A DNA stretch of 64,000 nucleotides from Trichuris trichiura (lineage: Eukaryota > Nematoda > Enoplea > Trichinellida > Trichuridae), in NCBI GenBank assembly GCA_037903355.1, contig JBAJFE010000004.1, forward strand, positions 3,720,001 to 3,784,000, in the 5' to 3' direction. The notes under the pieces are model-generated. The model was not told where the DNA came from and did not search any database. It saw nothing but the letters and a program-made list of their open reading frames with translations. Within the stretch, counting starts at the first letter, position 1; each line of letters begins with the position of its first letter. The position numbers were made by a program, and so were the translations under genes. This document shows, piece by piece, positions 34,201 through 43,661 of the stretch.

Positions 34201-34875
34201 AAGTAGAATGCGAGCCTAGGAAGTACCAACTGGGCCAATTATTACCACCCATTACTTAGGTAGAGGGGTGTTCTTATAGGCCGTGAAATACGGTATAACA
34301 AAAACAATCGTGCAGAAAGATAATCACTAAATAACACGCACTACGAGTACTTGGAAATTTGCTTAAATACTAAACACATAAAATGTGTTTTCTGCTTACA
34401 GCCAATGTTTTCCAAGTAGACAATACAGCAGGAGGATACGGGTTAGTGGGATAAAGGAATAGGAGGACAAGAGTACGAATGAACGCGTTTATATCGCTGC
34501 AACTAGGGTTTAACCTTAAAAGGAACTCTCAAATTAATCTAACAAAGCGTTACAGTAAGTTAGCCAACAGGATTAACGAAGGCAATACATTCCGCGTACG
34601 CACGACAATATATACAACCCACGTTTAGCATAGAGACTCGAAAAAGTGTTCGCTTCTGATCCCATCGCCTCCGGACGGCTTATTTTATCCAAACTATTTT
34701 CAGTCCGTTCTATCTTACGCAAAGGATGGCGCCTCTTCTTGGCAAGCAACTTCTTTTTTCCTACAATAAGCGACTCTACAACCGCTAAAACAAACACAAG
34801 GGTATGAAACTTACGCGCCGCTTTTTCCTCTTCGGTAAAGGAACCGGATGGCTCCTTCTCCTCCACTGAATTCAT
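31215..34875 (-). CDS. SPOUT1: SPOUT1 / C9orf114-type SPOUT RNA methyltransferase
   Basis: A trefoil-knot (SPOUT) putative RNA methyltransferase. The human protein is also known as CENP-32 and is linked to spindle and kinetochore function. Ten exons (34875-34815, 34760-34719, 33992-33904, 33690-33617, 33558-33419, 33308-33175, 32268-32199, 32146-31945, 31500-31353, 31289-31215) join to 344 residues; human has 376. A lysine/arginine-rich N-terminus (RKKKLLAKKRR) is followed by TLSVALPGSILENAQ, IFCVDEVVVYDE, LECPQYLRK, GLLNPLNSSHH and KPGHGSWCYAG. Then come YWGYNVRLAKSL, YDLLIGTSDKG and the knot-forming HALIVFGGLKGIE...LYVNTCPNQGCRSIRTE. These segments match SPOUT1 in order. Exons 1-2 also occur as a broken duplicate at 47.8-48.0 kb. 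A MITE sits in intron 2. An AG directly precedes the ATG. Confidence 0.93.
34075..34295. mobile_element. MITE with 68-bp terminal inverted repeats
   Basis: Two 68-bp arms (34075-34142 and 34228-34295) are inverted copies with a few mismatches. Both carry ccgtatttcacggcctata and ctacctaagtaatggg. The spacer is about 85 bp without coding capacity. TA flanks the arm core on each side (ta|ccgtatttc ... gaaatacgg|ta), consistent with Tc1/mariner-type insertion. It lies within SPOUT1 intron 2. Confidence 0.85.
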
Positions 34876-36082
34876 CTATGCAATCAGCGACAATCGGAAA
34901 CAAGAAATTGCAACCTCATCCAAGTCGAACAGCACTTGCAGAACCAACTAATCAAATCGAGCGCAAAAGCAGTCAACTACTTTTGCGACAGTAAAGTAAC
35001 AACAACTGCAACCACACGGACGTTTTAAATTTAAAGTCAATAACGGATAACGCAGCCAGCGTGTACGTAGGTAACGCTCCAATTCCCGTGTATTTCGGAT
35101 ACATATTGTATACTTAATGAACAGAAAACTAGCCGGGAGCTTTCTCAGTTTTAATAAACAATTTTCAAGAGTGCAGGTTTAAACTAAAACAATTTAATGC
35201 GCTTCTTCCCCCATATAACGACTGCTCAATGATGATAGCAGTAAAAAGGTTTGATGTCGCCCACTTCCAACAGTTGTCTGACCCAGTCTTCAGTGGAAAA
35301 ATCCGCTTAGAGCAGCCTCCAACGAGTTCAGAAAGCTGCAGATAATAATCGTTCTTTACTTTTATCAACACTGATCACTTGCTATATTTGGGAAAAATAG
35401 TACACACAATCATTGCAAGACGTTTGTAATTTAACTTTAATGTAGCGGATGCTTTTTATTTTTTCTTATTCGTGTTTACTGGATATAATGTAACCAGAAC
35501 ATCGCTCTTTTGGATTTTTCAAATTCAAAAAATGCAAATGGTATGTAGATTCACCACTAGGAGACACGGCACTTCAGAATGTGCTAGCCGCATTTGTAGA
35601 AAACAAAAAAAGGTAATGCCTATCAGCAGTGCCTAAGCTATGAAAAAGCAGCAGAAAGTTTGCAAGCGCAGCAGACAGTTTTTCAAGGTATTCAGTTTTT
35701 TATTACAATTTTCACACAAATAAACAGGCGAAAACGCTGCTTTCGGTTGCTGCTGCTCCTTCGAGCTTGAAACGAATCGGCAGTTATACGTAAGTCCGTT
35801 TGGCCATTAGAATTCTTTGCAAAAAGATTCAGAAGCGCTGTGCCGCCTGGCTTCAACACTTGGAAGTACAGGAAGCCCATACGTCCATTTTCACATATCT
35901 TCGCCATAGCAGAAAACAAAAAATATCTTTCTTCCCGTTCTATGGCATTTAGGAGGGAGGGGCAAAGTGGGTACTCCCACTGGAACAGCTTTGATATTTC
36001 TGAAGCTACCATTTTGAAATGCTAACCAAGTGACCAAACGAGCGCATCTCATATCGTCTGCCGCTGACAAAGTATAATATCT

Positions 36083-36373
36083 TCATTTGATATGGTCACA
36101 TTTTCTAGATATCTTTGCGCTCTGGCTGATCACGACTATCGGTACATACAGCTGGAGCTGGGCAGCTGAACTGTTGCCTGAGACATATCGTTTACAACAG
36201 TCGAAATACGAAGCTGTCAACGTTCTCCCGAAGGCTATTGCGGGTATTCCTCCGGCCAATTCAACATGAAGTATTTTTCCAGGCGATGCAGGAGGTAATA
36301 CCAAACATATCTTCTTCTCATAAGGGCGACTGTCAGAAACAAGAGCAAAGTAAGTGCTCACAACGGAATGCAC
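36083..36373 (-). other. Unidentified ORF conserved in repeat copies A and C
   Basis: A 96-codon minus-strand ORF (MHSVVSTYFALVSDSRPYEKK...) whose counterpart at 49418-49708 is open over the same length with many identical residues. The copy-B equivalent (about 44330-44600) has a stop. I recognise no domain. A strong acceptor-like ctcttgtttctgacag lies inside, so it may be an exon rather than an intact ORF, or simply noncoding sequence. Confidence 0.25.
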
Positions 36374-38600
36374 TCATTTTCTTGGATGACCTTGTGGTCG
36401 AACAACCAAAGATGTGACCAAACGAGCGCATCTTTTCCTATCATAAGTCTGTGGCGTGTTTTCGTCACAATTCCCCACACCGAAACAATATCGTAGCACC
36501 ATATCGTTCAATCTTTAGAAGGGGCACCTACTGCAGTTCGAGGAGCTCGCCGCATAAGTCCCTATCAATAGCAGCTGCAACTCCATTCGTTGCTGCGCCT
36601 TCTTTCGCATATCATAATATAATGCCCTAAGCCTAACTCGGCAGCAACTGTTAAGCAATATCGTTAGAACGACCACGGCAGGTCTCCACTAATGAATATC
36701 GTCTTCTGTTTACCACTCGAAGCAGCAGTGATTGTCCCAGCTGACGAAACGGGGCTCAAAAACTGCCTTGTTCAATCCATAATCACCAAAGCTGCCCTGT
36801 ACTCACTTCCTTTCAAGCCTACGCTGCACCGCGTCAGGAAAAGTGCAACGTAAAGCACAAAGTCAACAACACGACCGACCAGCAACCCGCTACCAAGCAG
36901 ACTAACAAGAGCAGTACGTGGCATTAATGTGGTTACTGTAAGTAGTAGTCAGGCACAAACCAACGCGTTTTAAAGAATGTTTTGTAAATGGTTTCCATTT
37001 AACTTGGAAAGAAAACAAACATTTATTTTTGCTCTTTTCAAAACTTTTATTTGACCTGGGCATCTTCTTTCTCGCTTGCTGCCAATCCTAGGCATGAGCT
37101 AACGCTTATGTACTAGCACCTGCGAATGCACTTTGTATTACTGTAACTGATTATAGCATTTGCGCGTGAATAATTCAATTTTAAAGTGAGCAGATGTCTT
37201 CAGGTGCATATCTGCGAAACGAAAATATATTTAGCGTTTCGAGTCAATTCATTTTATACTCAAAGCGGGAAGCAGAAAAATGTGACGGGCATTTGATTAG
37301 CGCCATTAAAATGTATTGCGAGTTTGAGTATCCAGTGTTAAGCCATTAAGTTGATCGTTTTAAAATATAAAGCGCTGTTAATTAAGCGAAATTCGGCCGA
37401 CAATTTTGTAGTACCGCGAGCGACTGATCGGCAAAGAGCTGTAAAAGTGGTAAAAAGTATTCGTCGATGGTGGCGGTTAAGTAATAAACGCAAAGCGGAA
37501 AGTGTCTCCTTTGAAAGCTAAAATAACTTTTCCCATTTTCCGGTCACGAACGCTCTTTTATTTTACTAATGCTCTTGACGTACTGCAAAATCGAAATGGG
37601 CAAAGCGCGCCGTGCTAATTGGATCCAGTTTCCGCAAGCAACTAAAAAACCAGTTTTTTACTACGTCGCTCGGTTTTTTAAACGGGTTTAATTCTTCGTT
37701 GCAGTTTTACCGTTAATGCCGACATTGTTTTGGCATTTCTCAAATAATTTAAACCGGCAGATTCAAAGGAAATTCCTGGGGGCGCGCGAAGAGACAAGGT
37801 CACATTTTGCCTAAATTACTTTATTTCCCTAAAACCGCGAGTTGCAAGTTGATTCTCAAACGGTCCGTTTTTCTGAAGCGGCGTTGCAGTTATTTATTGT
37901 TCAGAAATAATTGCTATTGCTTTTCCGCGACTTACGAGCGCTACCCGTCAGAAGATTGCAATGTTCGCCTGTGTCATTCCAAGCGAAGCTGGAGATCTTG
38001 TTCTTAAAAATTCATAATCCGTTGCAGTATCAGCGGTCTGAAGGCAATTAGCGCTCTTTGATATCCAAACGTAGCAATTTCACAAACATTTTTGAAAGTT
38101 GTTGTTTCTTGCCTTGTCTGTTTACCTGCCGCGCTTGCTTTGTCAAAACGCAGAAGTTTTAAATGCAGTTCTTACGAGCGTTCTTCAAAACGTACTGTAC
38201 TTTTCAAAAGGTTAAATGCCAATTTTGCCAGTCCATCAACGCTTCATTTGCAAGGCTTCTTATTATCCCGGTGTAACGAGTTTACATTGCTACACCAACC
38301 GCGCGTCGTCTAGCCAACCTTGCAAATCAGCTTACCTCCGAAATGATGATACGTGTAATTTTAAATCAACTGCTGGTGACCTGTTTTTTAGAAGTCATAT
38401 CTCATCGTGTGTACTCAGAACTTGTAAAAAAGAAAATAATGATCTGCATTTTCATTTAATGCAAACCTGACAGCGAGTAAGGCAGAATAAGAGGTTCGTT
38501 CTTGACTTTACGTCTTTCAATAGAGATAAAGAACAATGTGTTACACGCGTAGGTTGAAACAACTTGCTGGAACATGTTAGAATGATTGTAACAAAACGAG

Positions 38601-39118
38601 TTAGATCATACTAACAGGTCGATTTTGCATAAGGCGTGTTCCAGCGAGAGAATATGGAGGAGGAAGTATTTGGTAAGCGATGAATGAAGAATGATCAATG
38701 GGAAGGTCATACGGAGGAGGACAAACTAAGTGATGATCGTACAAACCCGTTCTGGGACACCGGTAGAAGGTATGACACAAGCGAACCCCGAGTCGAGCTA
38801 GCACTGGGCGTACATTCCAAACGACGTCCATTATCAGCAGCAAAAGGACCACGGCGGACAAAAGGTAGCTGGCGATTCCAACAACGCATACGGAATCGTC
38901 CGCCTCTTTTTGAGCTTTGCCAAGACTAGACATCGGTCGCATATTTTGTCCCTCCAACGGCTGCTGGACAATCAAACGATTGTAGAAGCGCCGTTCGCCA
39001 ACCACATTCCAAACAATGCATGTATACTCGCCTGTGCCTTCCTCGGTAGCCAAAATAATCATCATGTCGGAAGGGGATACCATTTTGCGCTGTCCATCGG
39101 GATGAACATCTTTCCATC
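38601..39118 (-). pseudogene. Ig/TM/PPPY terminal exon, copy A (frameshifted)
   Basis: A copy of the receptor terminal exon at 52020-52541: second half of an Ig domain (GTGEYTC), membrane helix and cytoplasmic tail with two PPPY motifs. It has 518 nt against 522. A one-base loss near the 5' end (aagatgtt for aagattgtt) shifts the frame if the usual acceptor is used, leading to an early stop. A codon is also missing in the RPPM segment. The rest of the frame is open, so it could be used only with a different splice phase. Confidence 0.85.
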
Positions 39119-39217
39119 CTGAAAGACGAAAAATTAGTTTCAACATAAGATCCAGTTTTCATAAATAGCTCTGCCCGAAACCTTTGATCATTCATTTAAC
39201 TTATCTACTTTTCATAA

Positions 39218-39412
39218 TGACGTCATTGTCTTTGTTAGGACAAGGCATGTCCTCCATGAGAAGCCTACGACGAGAGGAGCCTGAGAATCATTTTACCTTG
39301 TCGGTACAGTAGCTGACCTGCTTTCAGTGAATCGGTTGTTCTGCTGTGTCTTGCTGTAGTGTCACCTGTTCTTACAAGTGAAAGATGTTCTACTAGCTGT
39401 CAGTTCCCAACA
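39218..39412 (+). repeat. Copia 5' LTR
   Basis: 195 bp beginning TGACGTCATTG and ending TTCCCAACA. It is closely similar to the solo LTR at 47450-47644 over its whole length and to the last part of the 3' LTR. Confidence 0.82.
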
Positions 39413-39617
39413 ATGCTTTTGGTCCCAGCAGCATTGCCTCTGTGCCAATGAAGCTAACGTACAATTGTAAGTGACTGCAAAGCAAACCGGCATTAGGGTA
39501 ATGTTGGCGGCGAATGTGCGCACTGGTACAGTAGCAACCGCGAAGTTGAACGGACTGAAGTACGCTACGTGGAGTTTCCAAATGAAGCTGGTGCTAATGG
39601 AATGTGACCTCTGAACT

Positions 39618-40055
39618 ATGGTGGAACTATGGGAAGATCGGCCAGACGCACAGTCTGTTGAAAAGTTAGAATTGTGTGAATCTCGCCAAGGAAGAGCGCT
39701 AGCCAAAATTTGCCTAGCGATCGGTGACGAACAGCAGCAGCAGCATGTGCAGCATTTGACTTCGGCTAAAGAAGTTTGGGAGGAACTTCAGAAGCTTTAT
39801 GCACCGAAAGATAGTAAGTTTCGAGTGATTCAAATAAGGCGTCGACTGTACTTCGAAAAACTGCAAACCCATACAAGCATGGACAGCTATTTGGCAACCG
39901 TGAATCGGTTGGTCACGGAGCTCGTGAGCACGGGAGATAAGATAAGCGACGATGACATTGCGATGACAATCTTATGTGGACTGTCTGATGATTGGAACAA
40001 CGTTGTGTCTGCTATTTGCAGTTTCCAGCGTCGGAATTCTCTTGCGCGACAGTAA
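39618..40055 (+). pseudogene. Copia gag fragment
   Basis: 145 codons of a Copia-type capsid (UBN2-like). Readable pieces include ALAKICLAIGDEQQQQHVQ, VWEELQKLY, SYLATVNRLVTEL and ISDDDIAMTILCGLSDDWNN. The ORF ends early by frameshift. A degraded zinc-knuckle-like segment (CYECSKKSRYAWEW) follows in another frame. Confidence 0.8.
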
Positions 40056-40337
40056 AGCAGAGACTGCTAGCTGAGTCACAGAGAAGAAGCAATTGTCTGA
40101 GCAAAGACGCGAACGCTTTAGCCGCCAGATCAACGGCTGGCAGCAAAATGTGTCGGAAGAGCAGATGTAACTTGCTACGAATGCTCGAAGAAAAGCCGCT
40201 ACGCCTGGGAATGGAAGAGCAAACAAGGCCAGTGGAGACAAGAAAAATGTGTTGCTGAAGACTGAAAAAGTCGAATGTTTCCTTCGAACCTGCTTGCGTC
40301 CTGTGGAACAGTGTCAGCAGAATTGACAGGTGCCTGG

Positions 40338-40620
40338 ATCATTGATTCAGGCGACACTCATCACATGTCGCCAGAAGCGCAATACTTGTCAACTGTTTCT
40401 CCAACACGCATGTTCGAATCGCTGATGAATCAGCGTTACCGATAGCCAATGTTGGCACAGTTGTGGCGAAAATAAGCCGGAACAAAGGTCTCAATGAATT
40501 TACTGCCGAGAACTCCATATTCGTGCCAGGCGTCCAAAGTGGAGTCCTGTCTGTCGCCCAAATGGTAGAAAATGACCGCAAAGTAATTTTCGACAAGAAA
40601 GGTTGCTTTGAAAACATTGC
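40338..40620 (+). pseudogene. Copia protease region
   Basis: AWIIDSGDTHHMSPEAQ gives the aspartic protease DSG box at about 40344. After a frameshift the region continues as IANVGTVVAKISRNKG...PGVQSGVLSVAQMVENDRKVIFDKKG, typical of the segment between protease and integrase. Confidence 0.8.
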
Positions 40621-40688
40621 TCCTCTTAACGGGTGTGTTCATCAACAATACTGTGCGGAAAAGCTAGCCGTTCAAAAATTGTTTAATT

Positions 40689-40728
40689 GCGAAGCTTTCG
40701 GGGATCACCTTTGCCCGTCTTCAGCGCA
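40689..40728 (-). ncRNA. Hammerhead-ribozyme-like motif, degenerate
   Basis: Minus strand: CTGAAGA (in place of CTGATGA), a stem GGG/CCC region with an enlarged loop, GAAA, then GCTTC. Position and order match the motifs at 4.35 and 48.37 kb. The U-to-A change in the core suggests loss of activity. Confidence 0.5.
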
Positions 40729-40836
40729 GGTAAATGACAGAGTGAGTGCTGGCACACCCCTTATGCGGGACTAGTGCTTTAAGCCGTGGGAAACTTTGGT
40801 CGTTTTAAAGGAGTTGCGACATTATTTTAAAAGTTG

Positions 40837-40955
40837 GGGGAGGGGGGGGGGTTCAGGTAGTTGAGGGATCCGGTGACGGCGGAAGGGGAGGAACAAAGGG
40901 AGGAAAGAAAGAAAGAGTGGGGAAAAAGAATGAAGGGGGGGAGGGGGAAGGGAAT
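40837..40955 (+). repeat. G-rich purine tract in PLE 3' region
   Basis: Long runs of G with A, including a ten-base G run near 40840-40850 and further runs near 40936-40950. This could form G-quadruplex or triplex structures. It lies between the PLE coding end and its hammerhead-like motif. Confidence 0.7.
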
Positions 40956-40999
40956 TAACCGGGCTAGGGATGATACTTCCAAGTCACCGATGTGCATCG

Positions 41000-41737
41000 T
41001 TATCGTCCCTGTACAGGCGATTCTTGTAGGCGGCAGCAGTTGGTAGCTCTGATGATGTTGGTCCAGGTGTCACTTATTGCGATGCCACCGTCCGTTTTAA
41101 TGTTTAAATTGAATTTTATATAAAGTGCTTCCTTCATCTTCCTAATCGTAAAGTGCCTTTCCTTGCACAGCACTTTTGCACTCAGTTGACCCGTGCATTG
41201 TGCTGCGTGCTGTGCCACCGCTGAACTCTGGCTGGGTTTCTCCATGGCAACTCGCGGATCCAGTGTTGGCGGACGGCCACGTGACGTGATGGACGGTTCT
41301 CCGTTCAAACGGTTGACCGCGTTCCTGTACCTGGTTAAGGACCTCCTGTGCTCCTGCAACCTGTGTGCCAGCGTATAACATGTTTCACTAATGTACGTGG
41401 ATGAACATCCACACTTGATTGCATAAACTACCCCAGGGCACTGGTCCAGAGGTACCCTTTCTTTGTCATTCCGTAGTATTGAAAGGAGGCTTGGGTTCCC
41501 TTTGAACCAGACTTGGATGCCTAGTCTGTTCCAAAGCCTTTGGATTTTTTCCCCTAGGCCTGCGTAATATGGGAGGATCAGGCGCAGTCGCGGAGCAGGT
41601 CTTTCTGTCCTTGTCCTTCCTCCCAGTTTCCGCTGGATTGTTGAGTTTATTATGTTGGTGGGGTATCCGTTCTTTTCAAAGGTTCTTTGTAGGTGGACCA
41701 GCTCCTCTTCCAAATATTCTGGATCGCAGATCGCCAA
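41000..41737 (-). CDS. PLE linker plus GIY-YIG endonuclease ORF (intact portion)
   Basis: 245 uninterrupted codons. They start in the RT-to-EN linker (DPEYLEEELVHLQRTFEKNGYP), pass LPYYAGLGEKIQRLWNRLG and reach the nuclease (VVYAIKCGCSSTYISETCYTLAHRLQEH). The GIY-YIG signature appears as VYA...TYISET, so the usual Gly of YIG is Ser. A conserved C-terminal block (EALYIKFN...ISDTWTNI) matches the 4.7-kb copy. It is not a host gene; an in-frame stop lies just upstream in the RT remnant. Confidence 0.85.
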   Translation of the reverse strand: MAICDPEYLEEELVHLQRTFEKNGYPTNIINSTIQRKLGGRTRTERPAPRLRLILPYYAGLGEKIQRLWNRLGIQVWFKGNPSLLSILRNDKERVPLDQCPGVVYAIKCGCSSTYISETCYTLAHRLQEHRRSLTRYRNAVNRLNGEPSITSRGRPPTLDPRVAMEKPSQSSAVAQHAAQCTGQLSAKVLCKERHFTIRKMKEALYIKFNLNIKTDGGIAISDTWTNIIRATNCCRLQESPVQGR

Positions 41738-41990
41738 AGCTCAGTCCACCATCCCCCTCCCCAATATCCCACTCCTGTGTCGCGGATGGTGCGACGTGTA
41801 CTCAACATATTTGTCTGAGTGCGTCGGTTTTCGGGACACGGTAGTTTAGTTGAAGGAAGGTTGTCACATCTACGATGCGCACAACTATCTTATGATTAAA
41901 ACATAAAGGCGCGGGCGTCTGTTTGTCGTGAAGACATAGCCAAGCCGAAGCTACACGACTGTTGTTAGAAACTGTACTGCAGAGCGAAAG

Positions 41991-42780
41991 ATGCTCGACC
42001 TGAATCTATGGCATCAGCGAGTGATGCATGTAAGCAAGGACAGAATCCTGCGATTGGTCAGAAGTAAGTCCGTCGTTGGCCTTAATTGCAGACCAACTAG
42101 GCAGAAGAGTTGCGATGATTGCCTGAAGGGTAAGTCGTCCCGTCAAACATTCGAAAAAGTTCCCCCGCATCAATACAAAAGGGAAACCGTCCCTTTGGCT
42201 TTGGTCCATTGTGACCTTATGGGACCGTTCGAAGAACCAAGTTGGGGAAACGCAAGATACACGCTTTGTATCATTGACGATGCGACGCGGTACGTGAATG
42301 TATTCTTTCTAAGCAGCAAAGCTTGTGCTGAACAAGTTCAAATCGTGGAAAATATTAGCCGAACGGCAAACTGGAAGGAACCTGCTGAAAGTCCGGATCG
42401 ACAAGGGACTTAAATTCTGCTCAAGAAACTGGGAATCTTTCTGTAGTGCGCATGGCATTATTCATCAGCGTACCATGGTCTATACCCCGCAGCAAAACGG
42501 CGTTGCAGAGCGAATGAATCGCACGTTAATGGACCTCGTCCGGAACACGTTGTGTAGTACTAACCGTCCAAAGGATGCGTGGGCTGAACTGACACATACG
42601 GCAGCCTATATGAGAAACCGAGTGACAAATCGCCACGATGAACTGAAAACTCCTTTGGAACCTTGGTTCAGACAAAATCCAAGCGTTCACCACCTGAAAG
42701 CGTGCGGATGTAAAGCGTTGTCTCACATCCCGAAGCGCAAAGGAGTTTCAAACTGGAGCCCAGGGCACGCACTGGCACTT
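41991..42780 (+). pseudogene. Copia integrase fragment
   Basis: GAG-pre-integrase zinc segment (LWHQRVMHVS...CDDCLKGKS) and the integrase core with HCDLMGPF and IDDATRYVNVFFL. One frame change later come VRIDKGLKFCS, TPQQNGVAERMNRTLMD and WAELTHTAAYMRNR. The frame is broken near 42325-42413 and again near 42780. Confidence 0.85.
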
Positions 42781-43481
42781 TGTTCGGCTATGCCTTGAAA
42801 GGAAAGGGTTGGCGAATCTGGATACACGACACAGAAGAAGTCATTAAGTCACGCGATTGCGTTTTCAAGGACGACATATCGGCGAGAAAGCATGGGATCG
42901 CTCGTCCCCAGTTGTCGGCGATACGTATTCAAAGATCTCCTTTCCAGAGGGAGGACCAAATGCTAATAGTTATCCTTGAGTCTTCTTACGGAATGGAATA
43001 ACAATCAAGGATAATGCTCAACCACGCACTGAGCCATATCGTGTTGAGGACCAAACGACAGGAGAGCCAAGTCAAGAAGTCACAAGGGAGAAACCCTCAA
43101 AGTGTCATGTCAGGATGGAAGAAACAAGGAGCCACCCGATGACGCTAAGGAGCCGGAAGAGAGCTCCCTCTCCAAGCGAAGAAATCACTCCGGTGGACAC
43201 ATCATTTTGTAGTCCGTGTGCCGCTGAAGAAGATGGGACATGGTCCTATCATGACGCTGTAAATGGACCGGAAGACGCAAAAGGCGTGAAGCCAATTAAG
43301 CGCAAACGCGTCTTCGGAATGAAAACGAATGCTTCGACAGAAGGTATCTGTTACGAGGCTTGTTTAGTCCCCAAAAGCTACTCACAGCGAGGAGTAGACC
43401 GTGAAGACATATACCTTCGCAAAATCACTGAGCTGCGGTCAGCACCACAATCTCAGTGAACTGATAGTCGGTATTGGCGTG

Positions 43482-43661
43482 TGATTATCTGAAGATAACG
43501 TCATTCTGAGGGGTGCCACGTTGGGACATTCCGACGACACCTACTCATCCTCATATAGCACCTAACCTGCTTTTAGTTACTCGGTCATTCTAGTGTGTCT
43601 TGCTGTAGTGTTGCCTGTTTTTACATGCAAAAGCTGTCCTAGTCGCTCTCAAATCCCAACA
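43482..43661 (+). repeat. Copia 3' LTR, diverged
   Basis: About 180 bp from TGATTATCTG to ATCCCAACA. Its second half (cctaacctgcttttagt...gctgtcct...aaatcccaaca) matches the 5' and solo LTRs, while the first half differs, so it is either a different subfamily or rearranged. Confidence 0.65.

Larger units (their letters stand above)
34573..39217. repeat. Segmental repeat unit, copy A
   Basis: First of three diverged copies of a long unit. It overlaps SPOUT1 exons 1-2 at its left end and holds the receptor terminal-exon pseudogene (38601-39118) at its right end. It aligns along its length with copy C (47675-52603), and from about 35430 with copy B (43662-47449). It stops where a Copia LTR begins at 39218. 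The interior (35400-38500) has no recognised gene. Confidence 0.88.
40635..41845 (-). mobile_element. 5'-truncated Penelope-like element nested in the Copia element
   Basis: Splits the Copia protease and integrase parts. The minus strand reads from the end of RT (RKPTHSDKY...SHHPR, with one TGA) through the linker to a GIY-YIG domain. A G-rich 3' region and a hammerhead-like motif (40689-40728) follow. The 5' cut near 41845 removes nearly all of RT. Exact ends and target duplication could not be fixed by eye. Confidence 0.82.
39218..43661 (+). mobile_element. Defective Ty1/copia-type LTR element
   Basis: LTR-like ends at 39218-39412 (195 bp) and about 43482-43661, both finishing CCCAACA. Between them are gag (39618-40055 and degraded sequence after it), protease (IIDSGDTHHMS, 40338 on), a GAG-pre-integrase H..H..CxxC segment and an integrase core. 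After the integrase, the sequence reaches only the first RT residues (VPKSYSQRGVDREDIY) before the 3' LTR. Most of reverse transcriptase and all of RNase H are therefore absent. Frameshifts also break gag and integrase, and a PLE fragment is nested at about 40.63-41.85 kb. No target duplication flanks the ends. Confidence 0.88.
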
